Source: Clostridia bacterium (lineage in GTDB: Bacteria; Bacillota; Clostridia; Christensenellales; CAG-138). From it: DNA of 32,642 bases. Positions 16,384-24,164 of the stretch are shown piece after piece. Location of the stretch: the NCBI GenBank assembly GCA_017554455.1, contig JAFZIH010000155.1, positions 1 to 32,642 on the forward strand, read 5' to 3'. The notes under the pieces are model-generated. The model was not told the origin of the DNA and ran no database searches. It saw nothing but the letters and a program-made list of their open reading frames with translations. The first letter of the stretch is position 1; the number at the start of each line of letters is the position of its first letter. A program made the translations under genes and the position numbers.

Positions 16384-19300
16384 GACTCACAAGACTGGAC
16401 ATCTCCGGCTTCAAGTCGTTTGCGAAAAAAACCGAGCTGCAATTCGGCTCGGGCATTACGGCGGTCATCGGACCGAACGGCAGCGGCAAGAGCAATATCG
16501 CGGACGCGGTGCGCTGGGTGCTCGGCGAGCAAAGCGCGCGTGCTTTGCGCGGCTCGAAAATGGAGGACGTCATCTTCAACGGCACACAGAAGCGCAAGCC
16601 GCAGTCGATGTGCGAGGTCACGCTGACGTTCGACAACGGCGATCATCTGCTTCCGATCGAGTACGACGAGGTCGCGGTGACGCGGCGCATGTTCCGTTCG
16701 GGCGAGAGCGAATACGTGCTGAACGGGCGGAACTGCCGCTTGAAGGACATTTCCGAGCTGTTCCGTGATACGGGCATCGGCAAGGACGGGTACTCGATCA
16801 TCTCGCAGGGACGCGTCGACGAGATCCTGTCGAACAAGTCCGGCGATCGCAGAACGGCGCTCGAGGAGGCCGCGGGCGTGATGCGCTATCGCGTGCGCAA
16901 GGAGGAAGCCGAGCGCAAGCTTGAAAACGCCGAGCGCAATATGGAACGCATTGCGGATACCTTAAAAGAGCTCGGCGAACGGCTGGAACCGTTGAAGGAG
17001 CAGAGCGCGACGGCGCGCGTCTACCTGAAGCTTCGCGAGGAGCTCAAAGACCTCGAGGTCAACCTGTTCCTCTATAACAGCGACCGCATGAAGGAACGCA
17101 TGAAAACGCTTGCGGAGCAGACGGAAGCGCTCGAAGCGGACATCGCGCTGAACGAAGAAAAGAACCGCACGCTCGGCGAACAGTCGCTTGCGCTGGAAGC
17201 GCAGGTGCGCGAGATCGACGAACGCGCAAGCGCACAGCAGAACAAGGTCATTGAAATGCTTTCCGGCGTGGAATCGCACGTCGGCGAAAGCAATCTTCTG
17301 ATCGAACGGCGCGAGCACGCGAAAAAAGAGATCGTGCGCGTGACCGGCGAACGCGACGGCGCAAAGCGCGCATGCGGGGAATTAGAGGCGCAGATCGCGG
17401 CAAACGGGCAGGACGATGAAAACGTCGAGAAGCTCGGCGCACTGAGTGAGCAGATCGAAACGGAGACCGAAGCGATCCGTGACATGGATGAAGCGATCGC
17501 CGCGCGTGAAACATCGGTCGAAGCAAGGAAAGCCGAGGTCATGGAGGCAATGAACCGCCTTGCGGACGCAAAGAGCGATCTAAGCCGCTTCGATACGATG
17601 GCGGCGGCGCTTAGGGATCGTCTGCTTGCGCTTGACGGCGAGGAAGCCGAGGCAAGGGCAAAGGTCGACGCGCTCAAAAAGGAAGCGGAGGACGCGAAGA
17701 AAACCGAGCAGGCGCAGGCGGCAAAGATGAACGAGCACGTTGCGGCGCGGAAGACCGCGCAGCGCGAACGGCTCGAAATGGAATCCGATTTTCTTGCCAT
17801 GCAGGCGGAGCTTCGCGTGTGCGAGCAGAACGTCGGCGCGCTGTCTTCGCGGGAGCGCGTGCTTTCCGAAATGGTGCGTTCGCACGAGGGCTATCAGAAC
17901 AGCGTCCGCGCGGTGCTGACGGCGGCGGAGACCGATCCGAATCTGAAGGGCTGCGTCATCGGCCCGGTTGCGGAGCTATTGAAGGTCCCGAAAAAATACG
18001 AAACGGCGATCGGCATGTCGCTGGGCGGTTCGCTCCAGAACATCGTCGCGCCGACGGCAGAGGATGCGAAAACGGTCATCGAGTACGCGCGAAAGAACGA
18101 TCTCGGCCGTGTGACGCTGCTGCCGATCACGCTTTTGATGCCGAATCCGCTCTCCGAAAAGGAGCGTACGCTTTTGAATGAACCCGGCGTGGTCGGGCTT
18201 GCAAGCGAGCTCGTGACCTGCGATCAGCGCGTGCAGTCGGTCGCGGAATATCTTTTAGGCCGCACGGTCGTTACCGAATCGCTCGATGCGGCGATCGCGC
18301 TGCGCAAGAAATCCAAAAACGCGTTCCATATCGCAACGCTTTTGGGCGACTTCCTGTCCACCGGCGGCACGATGACGGGCGGCAGTCTCAAAAAGACGGG
18401 ATTCTCGCTTTTAGGGCGTGAGCGCGAGGTCGAGGAGATCAAAAAACAACTGAAAGCCGCAGAGAAAGCGGTTGCCGATAAACAGAACGAGATCGAAGCG
18501 CAGAAAAAGCAGATGCTTCTGAAGGATGCGCAGATCGACGGATTCCTCGGCGCGTCGCATGAGGACGAGCTGGAGCTTGTCCGGCGCAAGGAACAGCGCG
18601 AGATCATCGAACGCGACCTTCGCGACGCGGAGGAGACGGTCGAGGAGCTTTGCGACGAGCGCGGCGACGTCAACGAGAGCATTGCCGATATTGAAAAACG
18701 GCGCGCGGCGGCGGCGTCCGTGGAGGACGATATCCAGAAGCAAAATCTCGCGAGCACGGAGGACATCCGCAAGGAGCAGCTTTCGATCGCAGAGGCAAAG
18801 AACGCGCGCGAACTGCGCGCACAGGCGCTGACCGAACGGCGTATTCGTCTTGCCGCGCTCGAAAAGGAAGCGGACGCGCGGCGCGCGGAGCGTCACCGCC
18901 TCACGCGTGAGCTGCTGCTCACCGAACAGCGCGTGCAGTCCTTTGAAGCGGAGATCAAAACGCTCGAGGCGTCGGTCGCCGCGGCGGACGCGCGGCTCTC
19001 CGAAATGGAACAGAGCATTTCCGGCGAGCAGGCGGAGCTCTCTCGCGCAAAGGAGGAGCAGAGTAAACTCGAAGCGGAACGCACGCGGCTGAACGAGCTT
19101 TTGAGCCAGTACCGGCGCGAACGCGACGCGCTCTCGGAAGCGTACCGCACGCTCGGCGAGCGCAAGCATAAAAACGAGCTTTCCATGAGCCGTATGGAGA
19201 TGGAACTCAAGGCGAGCGCGGACCGCATCTGGGAGGACTATGAGCTGACTTACGAGAACGCGCAGGCGCTTCGCCACGACATCGCGGTCGGCGCGACGCA

Positions 19301-19940
19301 AAGCCGCGTCAACGCCCTGAAAGCGGAGATTCGCGGGCTCGGCGACGTCAACGTTTCCGCAATCGAGGACTATCGCACGGTGTCCGAACGGCACGAATCG
19401 CTGTCGGCGCAGTACGCCGATCTCGACAAGGCGAAGACGGATCTGTATACGCTGATCGGACAGCTCACCAAGACGATGGAACAGACGTTCGTCACGGAGT
19501 TTGAAAAGATCCAGCAAAACTTTGCGGACACGTTCGTCGAGCTGTTCGGCGGCGGGCACGCGGAGCTGCGGCTTTCGGACAAAAACGACGTATTGAACTG
19601 CGACATCGACATCATTGCGCAGCCGCCGGGAAAGAAGCTGCAGCTATTATCTCTGCTTTCGGGCGGCGAGCGCGCGCTGACGGCGATCGCGCTGCTGTTC
19701 GCGATGCTGAAGCTCAAAGCGCCGGCGTTCTGCGTGCTTGACGAGATCGAAACCTCGCTGGACGAGGCGAACGTATCGAAGTTCGCGAACTACCTGAAGG
19801 CGTATTCGAAGGGAACGCAGTTCATCATCATCACGCACCGCAAGGGCAGCATGGAGGTCTGCGACACGCTTTACGGCGTCGCAATGGAAGAAAAAGGCAT
19901 TTCGAGCATCGTCTCGGCAAGATTCGGAGAAACGGCATAA
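16380..19940 (+). CDS. smc: Chromosome segregation protein SMC
   Basis: Condensin ATPase that organises and separates replicated chromosomes with ScpA and ScpB. Its 1186 residues match Bacillus Smc. Head motifs are Walker A GPNGSGKSNI (31-40), signature LLSGGERALTAIALLFA near 1092, and Walker B FCVLDEIETSLDEANV near 1117. Two long coiled-coil arms (about 165-500 and 675-1020) flank the hinge (about 515-670, with GCVIGPVAELLKVPKKYETA and STGGTMTGGS). The D-loop region reads IETSLDEANV where VEAALDDANV is more usual; the catalytic glutamate of LDEIE is kept. Translation is coupled to rnc by an ATGA overlap and to ftsY by a TAATG overlap. Confidence 0.98.
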   Translation: MRLTRLDISGFKSFAKKTELQFGSGITAVIGPNGSGKSNIADAVRWVLGEQSARALRGSKMEDVIFNGTQKRKPQSMCEVTLTFDNGDHLLPIEYDEVAVTRRMFRSGESEYVLNGRNCRLKDISELFRDTGIGKDGYSIISQGRVDEILSNKSGDRRTALEEAAGVMRYRVRKEEAERKLENAERNMERIADTLKELGERLEPLKEQSATARVYLKLREELKDLEVNLFLYNSDRMKERMKTLAEQTEALEADIALNEEKNRTLGEQSLALEAQVREIDERASAQQNKVIEMLSGVESHVGESNLLIERREHAKKEIVRVTGERDGAKRACGELEAQIAANGQDDENVEKLGALSEQIETETEAIRDMDEAIAARETSVEARKAEVMEAMNRLADAKSDLSRFDTMAAALRDRLLALDGEEAEARAKVDALKKEAEDAKKTEQAQAAKMNEHVAARKTAQRERLEMESDFLAMQAELRVCEQNVGALSSRERVLSEMVRSHEGYQNSVRAVLTAAETDPNLKGCVIGPVAELLKVPKKYETAIGMSLGGSLQNIVAPTAEDAKTVIEYARKNDLGRVTLLPITLLMPNPLSEKERTLLNEPGVVGLASELVTCDQRVQSVAEYLLGRTVVTESLDAAIALRKKSKNAFHIATLLGDFLSTGGTMTGGSLKKTGFSLLGREREVEEIKKQLKAAEKAVADKQNEIEAQKKQMLLKDAQIDGFLGASHEDELELVRRKEQREIIERDLRDAEETVEELCDERGDVNESIADIEKRRAAAASVEDDIQKQNLASTEDIRKEQLSIAEAKNARELRAQALTERRIRLAALEKEADARRAERHRLTRELLLTEQRVQSFEAEIKTLEASVAAADARLSEMEQSISGEQAELSRAKEEQSKLEAERTRLNELLSQYRRERDALSEAYRTLGERKHKNELSMSRMEMELKASADRIWEDYELTYENAQALRHDIAVGATQSRVNALKAEIRGLGDVNVSAIEDYRTVSERHESLSAQYADLDKAKTDLYTLIGQLTKTMEQTFVTEFEKIQQNFADTFVELFGGGHAELRLSDKNDVLNCDIDIIAQPPGKKLQLLSLLSGGERALTAIALLFAMLKLKAPAFCVLDEIETSLDEANVSKFANYLKAYSKGTQFIIITHRKGSMEVCDTLYGVAMEEKGISSIVSARFGETA

Positions 19941-20860
19941 TGGAGCAAAAGGAAAAGAAAAAGGGCTGGCTTTCCCGCTTGAAGGAAGGCATGCACAAAA
20001 CGAGCAACTGGTTTTCCACCCTGTTCAACAAGGACGGCATCAACGACGACTTCTATGAGGAACTCGAAGAAGCCATGATCCTTGCGGATATGGGCATGGA
20101 GACGGCGGAGCGGCTTTTGGACGGCCTTCGCGACAAGGTCAAAGCGGACAAGTTAAGTGACCGTGCGGACGCAAAGAAAGCGCTTGAAGGCCTCATTGCG
20201 GACGCGGTGAAGACCGATAAGCCCTTTATGGCAGACGAAGGTCCCGCGGTGCTGCTGATCGTCGGCGTGAACGGCGTCGGCAAGACCACCACGATCGGCA
20301 AGATCGCAAACGAATACGCACAAGCCGGGCGGAAGCCCATGATCGCGGCGGCGGATACCTTCCGCGCGGCGGCTGCCGAGCAGCTCGGCGAGTGGGCGAA
20401 CCGCGCGGGCGTGCCGATGGTACGCCATCAGGAGGGCGCGGATCCGGCGGCAGTCGTGTTCGACGCAATCGCGTCCTATCGCGCGAAGGGCTGTGATCTG
20501 CTGCTCGTCGACACGGCGGGACGGCTGCACAACAAGAAGAACCTCATGAACGAACTCAACAAGATCCGCCGCGTGATCGCGCGCGAGCTTCCCGACGTAC
20601 CGTGCGAGGTCCTGCTCGTGCTCGACGCGACTACGGGACAGAACGCCGTGGCGCAGGCGGAAGCGTTCCTTTCGGTCTGCGAGCTGACCGGCGTGATTCT
20701 GACCAAGCTCGACGGAACCGCAAAGGGCGGCGTGACCGTGCAGATTTCCGACATGCTTAAGGTTCCGATCCGTTTCATCGGCGTGGGCGAGGGGATCGAC
20801 GATCTAAAACGCTTCGACGCGGATGAGTTTGCGGCGGCGCTTCTGGAAACCGACGAATAA
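19940..20860 (+). CDS. ftsY: Signal recognition particle receptor FtsY
   Basis: GTPase that receives ribosome-SRP complexes at the membrane for co-translational insertion. At 306 residues it lacks the long acidic N-terminal domain of E. coli FtsY, as usual in Firmicutes; a basic amphipathic start (KKKGWLSRLKEGMHKTSNWF) probably binds the membrane. The N domain runs to about 95. G motifs are GVNGVGKTTT (109-118), the DTFRAAAAEQL insertion box (139-149), DTAGR (191-195) and TKLDGTAKGG (255-264). It follows smc with a one-base overlap and ends with a terminator. Confidence 0.98.
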   Translation: MEQKEKKKGWLSRLKEGMHKTSNWFSTLFNKDGINDDFYEELEEAMILADMGMETAERLLDGLRDKVKADKLSDRADAKKALEGLIADAVKTDKPFMADEGPAVLLIVGVNGVGKTTTIGKIANEYAQAGRKPMIAAADTFRAAAAEQLGEWANRAGVPMVRHQEGADPAAVVFDAIASYRAKGCDLLLVDTAGRLHNKKNLMNELNKIRRVIARELPDVPCEVLLVLDATTGQNAVAQAEAFLSVCELTGVILTKLDGTAKGGVTVQISDMLKVPIRFIGVGEGIDDLKRFDADEFAAALLETDE

Positions 20861-20868
20861 TGTTTACG

Positions 20869-20891
20869 GCACCGCATTCGCGGTGCTTTTT
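20869..20891 (+). terminator. Terminator after ftsY
   Basis: GCACCGC (20869-20875) and GCGGTGC (20880-20886) form a 7-bp stem around ATTC, followed by five T (20887-20891). It ends the rnc-smc-ftsY operon. Confidence 0.88.
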
Positions 20892-20902
20892 CAAAAAAAC
20901 TT

Positions 20903-20928
20903 TGTAAGATTTTCCGATCTTCTGCGTC
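20903..20928 (+). promoter_or_regulatory. Candidate ECF-sigma promoter
   Basis: TGTAAG (20903-20908), a 16-base spacer and CGTC (20925-20928) fit the general ECF promoter form (TGTAAC-like -35, CGTC-like -10) and not the housekeeping form. It lies directly before the ECF sigma gene, so positive autoregulation is the simplest reading. The predicted transcript start is only about 15 bases before the chosen start codon. Confidence 0.6.
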
Positions 20929-20950
20929 CTATAGATGGAAGATGAAAACG

Positions 20951-21433
20951 ATGGAGACATTCGAACAGATTTATCGCGCATATTTCACGGACGTTTACCG
21001 CTATTGCCTGAAGCTTTGCGGGAACACCGATGAAGCCGAGGAGCTGACGGGCGAGACCTTTTTCAAGGCGATGCAAAAACTCGACAGCTACCGCGGCGCG
21101 TGCGAGCTGCGCGTCTGGCTCTGTCAGATCGCCAAGAACAAGTACCTATCCGAACAGCGAAAGCGGAAACCGGAACCGCTGAGTGATACGCTTGAAAGCC
21201 CCGCGGATTCACCTGAGGACCTTGCGGTCCGAACGGACGAAGCCGAACGCGTCTCCAAGGCGGTGCACCGCCTCGACGAGCCGTATAAGGAGGTCTTTCT
21301 GTTGCGCGTGTACGGCGAAATGCCGTTCGAGAACATCGGCAAGCTGTTCGGGAAAACCGCCAACTGGGCGTGCGTCACCTTCCACCGCGCGAAAGCGCGC
21401 ATCAAATCCGAACTGGAGGAAACGAAACAATGA
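20951..21433 (+). CDS. ECF-type RNA polymerase sigma factor
   Basis: Alternative sigma factor with regions 2 and 4 only. Region 2 spans about FEQIYRAYFTDVYRYC to VWLCQIAKNKYLSEQRKRK, and region 4 carries a helix-turn-helix in EVFLLRVYGEMPFENIGKLF and TANWACVTFHRAKARI. The protein is about 160 residues. I prefer the ATG at 20951, 9 bases after GGAAG (20937-20941); an ATG three codons upstream at 20942 overlaps that site. The stop overlaps the anti-sigma start (ATGA), so the two are made together. The signal it answers to is unknown, but an envelope or antimicrobial stress is usual for this class. Confidence 0.92.
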   Translation: METFEQIYRAYFTDVYRYCLKLCGNTDEAEELTGETFFKAMQKLDSYRGACELRVWLCQIAKNKYLSEQRKRKPEPLSDTLESPADSPEDLAVRTDEAERVSKAVHRLDEPYKEVFLLRVYGEMPFENIGKLFGKTANWACVTFHRAKARIKSELEETKQ

Positions 21434-22278
21434 AGGATTGTGGGATCGTAAAGGATCTTCTGCCGCTTTACGCGGAGGATATGGCGAGCGAGGAATCCGC
21501 CGCTTTTGTAAAGGAACACCTCGAAACCTGTGAGGACTGCCGAAAAGTATTTGAGGAAATGAAAACGCCGGTCGAAGCGGAACCCGCCGCGCCCTTGAAA
21601 ACCGTGAAAAAAGCAGTGAAAAAGCGCGGTCTTCTAATCGCGGGACTGATCGCATGTCTTGTCGCGGCGCTGCTTTTCGGCGCGTTTGCGCGGCTTTTGA
21701 AGCCGATCGTGATCCATTCCGCGTTTGAGGCGTTCGAGTCCGTACACATTGAACCGGATCGTATCTATCTGTATCAAACGCAGAATACAGAGCTCATCGC
21801 GGAAAAGGACGGCGGGATCGTATATGTCGGCGCATATACGACGCTTTGGGATGAATGGACGGGCAGATCAACGAAATGGTCGTCGACGGAACTCGATCTG
21901 AACGGTGTGGACGCAGTTCTGTTCGAACCGTACGACGGAACGGATCATGAGATCCTCTATCAGCGGGACGGCTATCCGGTCGAGGCGGGTTTTGCATTGC
22001 CGCGGCTGGTCATGAACTACTATTTTCTGATGGCGCTTGCGGGGACGATCCTGCTTGCCGCCGTGTGGTTTGTGCTGCGGCTTCTGAAAAAGCAGAAGGC
22101 AAACCGTGTGTTCGGTGTGCTGCTGCTGATCGCGGCAAGCGGCGTGCTTGCGTTCCTTTTCGCGGGCTTCCCGGCAACGACGATCGCGCCTGCAAGAGAG
22201 CTTGCGTTCGTCTGCGTGATCGCGGCGCTGTTGATCGGCGCAGGACTTTGCGGACGAAAGCTGCTGCGCAAGGAGTGA
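21430..22278 (+). CDS. zf-HC2 domain membrane anti-sigma factor
   Basis: Membrane protein of 282 residues that should hold the adjacent sigma factor inactive. The N-terminal zinc-binding anti-sigma motif is H30-x3-C34-x2-C37 in KEHLETCEDC. The start MKDCGIVKDLLPLYAEDMAS is typical of this clostridial group. Four hydrophobic helices follow (about 67-87, 197-219, 227-246 and 257-275), with an extracytoplasmic domain of about 110 residues between the first two, a plausible sensor. The ATG at 21430 is set by GGAGG at 21415-21419 and the ATGA overlap; a longer reading would run back through the sigma gene. Confidence 0.88.
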   Translation: MKDCGIVKDLLPLYAEDMASEESAAFVKEHLETCEDCRKVFEEMKTPVEAEPAAPLKTVKKAVKKRGLLIAGLIACLVAALLFGAFARLLKPIVIHSAFEAFESVHIEPDRIYLYQTQNTELIAEKDGGIVYVGAYTTLWDEWTGRSTKWSSTELDLNGVDAVLFEPYDGTDHEILYQRDGYPVEAGFALPRLVMNYYFLMALAGTILLAAVWFVLRLLKKQKANRVFGVLLLIAASGVLAFLFAGFPATTIAPARELAFVCVIAALLIGAGLCGRKLLRKE

Positions 22279-22289
22279 GCGAAGCCGAA

Positions 22290-22418
22290 AGCCCTCCTTG
22301 TGCAAAGGAGGGTGGATTTTGCGAAGCAAAAGACGGGAGGATTGTTGATCGCGCTTATGTTCACGGTACAATCCCCCAGTCGCCGTTTGGCGACAGCCCC
22401 CTTTACACAAGGGGGGCT
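22290..22418. repeat. MITE-like palindromic element
   Basis: A 129-bp imperfect palindrome with no coding capacity. The outer 24-base ends are inverted copies (20 of 24 by eye): AGCCCTCCTTGTGCAAAGGA... against the reverse of ...CACAAGGGGGGCT. An inner pair GGGAGGATTGT (22335-22345) and ACAATCCCCCA (22368-22378) is also inverted. Each half holds its own small hairpins (TTTTGCGAAGCAAAA; GTCGCCGTTTGGCGAC). The form is that of a miniature inverted-repeat element or clover-like RNA; I recall similar sequences dispersed in gut Clostridia, but only one copy is in this window. Confidence 0.7.
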
Positions 22419-22425
22419 CTTTTTT
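22395..22425 (+). terminator. Terminator formed by the right end of the palindrome
   Basis: AGCCCCCTT and AAGGGGGGCT form a 9-bp GC-rich stem around TACAC, then C and six T (22420-22425). The element therefore supplies the transcription stop for the sigma/anti-sigma operon. Confidence 0.75.
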
Positions 22426-22464
22426 GTGAGGTTGTGAAAACTCTGTGGAGTTTTTTGCAACCTC

Positions 22465-22493
22465 TTTTCTTTTTGCAAAGTATATGGTATACT
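22465..22493 (+). promoter_or_regulatory. pyrH promoter (extended -10)
   Basis: TATACT at 22488-22493 preceded by TGG (TG at 22485-22486), an extended -10. The -35 region 22465-22470 (TTTTCT, spacer 17) is weak. It lies just beyond the palindromic element and 28 bases before the pyrH start. Confidence 0.6.
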
Positions 22494-22520
22494 GAACGAC
22501 ATAATAGGGAGGTATGCGGG

Positions 22521-23213
22521 ATGAAACGTGTTTTGATCAAGGTCAGCGGCGAAGCGCTTTCGAGCGCTGACAAGCCGGTATGTTTCGAAAAGGTCGAGGA
22601 GACCGCGAAAGAAATCAAAATGCTCTATGACGCGGGGCTTGAGATCGGCATCGTGGTCGGCGGCGGCAACATCGTCCGCGGACGCGACACGGTCATGCAG
22701 GAGCGCTCGCGCATGGACAGCATGGGCATGCTTTCTACCGCGATCAACACGCTCGCGCTGCAGGACTGCCTCGAACGGCAGGGCATGCCGACGGTTGCGA
22801 TGAGCGCGATCGCCATGACGCGCTTCATCGACGAATACACAGCCCGCGGCGCAAGAGCGGCGCTTTCCGAAGGCAAGGTCGTGCTGTTTGCCTGCGGGAC
22901 CGGCTGCCCGTACTTTTCGACGGACACGGCGTCCACGCTGCGCGCGCTGGAGATCGGCGCGGACACGCTTCTCATGGCAAAGAACGTCGATGCAGTGTAC
23001 AGCGCGGATCCGAAGGTCGATCCGAACGCGATCCGCTACGACCACCTGACCTACGACAAGGTGATCAATGATAACCTTAAGGCAATCGACATGAGCGCGA
23101 TCACGCTCTGCCGCGACAACGATCTGCCGATCCTCGTGTTCGCTCGATCCGAGATCGACAAGGTCGCAAAGGGAGAGACCGTCGGCACGCGCATCGACGG
23201 AAAAGAAGCTTGA
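22521..23213 (+). CDS. pyrH: Uridylate kinase (UMP kinase)
   Basis: Phosphorylates UMP to UDP for pyrimidine nucleotide synthesis; hexameric cytoplasmic enzyme of the amino-acid kinase fold. The start [54 protein letters not shown] and [12 protein letters not shown] are diagnostic. The chosen ATG gives 230 residues and follows AGGGAGG with 8-base spacing. The usual upstream neighbours rpsB and tsf are missing; an ECF pair and a repeat lie there instead. frr follows after 61 bases. Confidence 0.97.
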   Translation: MKRVLIKVSGEALSSADKPVCFEKVEETAKEIKMLYDAGLEIGIVVGGGNIVRGRDTVMQERSRMDSMGMLSTAINTLALQDCLERQGMPTVAMSAIAMTRFIDEYTARGARAALSEGKVVLFACGTGCPYFSTDTASTLRALEIGADTLLMAKNVDAVYSADPKVDPNAIRYDHLTYDKVINDNLKAIDMSAITLCRDNDLPILVFARSEIDKVAKGETVGTRIDGKEA

Positions 23214-23239
23214 AACCGACGGGCAAATCGTAGTATACT
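23210..23239 (+). promoter_or_regulatory. Candidate frr promoter
   Basis: TTGAAA (23210-23215), an 18-base spacer and TATACT (23234-23239). The -10 sits inside a perfect 10-base palindrome TAGTATACTA (23231-23240), which might be an operator. It allows frr and the downstream genes to be transcribed apart from pyrH. Confidence 0.55.
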
Positions 23240-23274
23240 ATCTATTTGAACGAAACAATAAGGAGGGATCCGAT

Positions 23275-23832
23275 ATGCCGATGGAATTGATCGATGAATT
23301 CAGAGAGAGAATGACCAAAACCGTAAACGTACTGAAATCCGAGCTTGCAGGGCTTCGCGCGGGCCGTGCGAACGCGCAGGTGCTGGACCGCATCGCCGTG
23401 GATTATTACGGCACGATGACGCCCATCAACCAGCTCGGCAACATCTCCACACCCGAGCCGCGCATGCTCATCATTGCGCTGTGGGACACCAAGATGATCC
23501 CCGCGGTCGAGAAGGCGATCCAGAAGTCCGATCTCGGCATCAACCCGGCAAACGACGGCAAGATCATCCGTCTCGTGTTCCCGGAGCTGACCGAGGAGCG
23601 CAGAAAGGACCTTGTGAAGACCGTCCGCAAAAAGGGTGAGGAGAGCAAGGTCGCGATCCGCAACATCCGCCGCGATCTGAACGATCAGATCAAGAAGCAG
23701 AAGAAAGACAGCCTGATCACAGAGGACGACCAGAAGAAGCTCGAGGAGAAGGGGCAGAAGGCGACCGACGAGTTCATCAAGGAGATCGACGCCATTCTCG
23801 CCGCGAAGGAAAAGGAGATCCTTTCGGTTTGA
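23275..23832 (+). CDS. frr: Ribosome recycling factor
   Basis: Splits post-termination ribosomes together with EF-G. The length of 185 residues and the segments [52 protein letters not shown] and the basic helix [17 protein letters not shown] are standard. An excellent ribosome site, AGGAGG at 23261-23266, precedes the ATG at 23275. The stop overlaps the TTG start of a small downstream gene. Confidence 0.98.
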   Translation: MPMELIDEFRERMTKTVNVLKSELAGLRAGRANAQVLDRIAVDYYGTMTPINQLGNISTPEPRMLIIALWDTKMIPAVEKAIQKSDLGINPANDGKIIRLVFPELTEERRKDLVKTVRKKGEESKVAIRNIRRDLNDQIKKQKKDSLITEDDQKKLEEKGQKATDEFIKEIDAILAAKEKEILSV

Positions 23833-24023
23833 CGAACGTACTCGGACTGGACCTTGAGACAGCCGAAAACCTGCTGACAGCGGAAGGCAAGCCCATCCGT
23901 CTTGTCGAGGTACGCTCGAAAAAAGGCGGCAAGGGCGACGATCGACGCGTCATCAAAATGACCGAGACCGAAACGGAAACGGTCGTTTACTGGTCCGCGT
24001 TCAAGACTGAGATCGACGCATAA
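23829..24023 (+). CDS. Small PASTA-like conserved hypothetical protein
   Basis: A 64-residue protein starting at TTG in a TTGA overlap with the frr stop; AAAGGAG at 23811-23817 is an acceptable ribosome site. The first half, [20 protein letters not shown], resembles the first strand-helix of a PASTA domain, followed by a strand, a basic loop ([12 protein letters not shown]) and a final strand ending VVYWSAF. There is no signal peptide or membrane helix, so it is cytoplasmic, unlike PASTA kinases. Small proteins of this kind between frr and uppS occur in other Clostridia (from memory). Function unknown. Confidence 0.65.
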   Translation: MTNVLGLDLETAENLLTAEGKPIRLVEVRSKKGGKGDDRRVIKMTETETETVVYWSAFKTEIDA

Positions 24024-24034
24024 CGCGGTCGCAG

Positions 24035-24102
24035 ATCGCACATCACTGCGAAGCATCATCACGCGCGAAGCGCACATCACTGTTTCGCAGAAACAACATC
24101 AC
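24035..24102. repeat. CATCAC direct repeats alternating with small hairpins
   Basis: CATCAC occurs four times at 24041, 24057, 24075 and 24097. Each pair of copies encloses a short inverted repeat: TGC-GAA-GCA, GCGC-GAA-GCGC, and TGTTT-CGCAG-AAACA, so stems grow from 3 to 4 to 5 bp along the array. There is no open reading frame. It fills the spacer between the PASTA-like gene and uppS. It is not a CRISPR array, because the spacers are palindromic and 10-16 bases long. Confidence 0.6.
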
Positions 24103-24106
24103 TTCA

Positions 24107-24149
24107 AACAAGGGGGCGTTGCGATTTGACGCGACAGCCCCCGCTTGTT
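24107..24149 (+). repeat. Long hairpin upstream of uppS
   Basis: AACAAGGGGGC (24107-24117) pairs with GCCCCCGCTTGTT (24137-24149) with a small bulge, and an inner stem GTTGCG with CGCGAC extends it. It is not followed by a T tract, so it is not a standard terminator. The uppS ribosome site AGGAG (24153-24157) begins 4 bases after it, so it might affect uppS translation or be the end of the neighbouring repeat element. Confidence 0.6.
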
Positions 24150-24164
24150 CGATAGGAGCACGGC

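Noticed and set aside
18411..19559. A 382-codon reverse-strand frame inside smc
   Set aside because: Shadow of the coiled-coil region of SMC; composition follows the opposite strand's repeats.
16380..19940. Altered SMC D-loop as sign of a divergent or inactive ATPase
   Set aside because: Walker A, signature, Walker B and the catalytic glutamate are all intact; the IETSLDEANV wording is ordinary variation.
22065..22520. An upstream-extended frame running into pyrH
   Set aside because: It crosses the anti-sigma gene and the palindromic element; pyrH has its own promoter, ribosome site and canonical start.
24035..24102. CRISPR array
   Set aside because: Repeats are only 6 bases, spacers are palindromic and 10-16 bases, and there are no cas genes.
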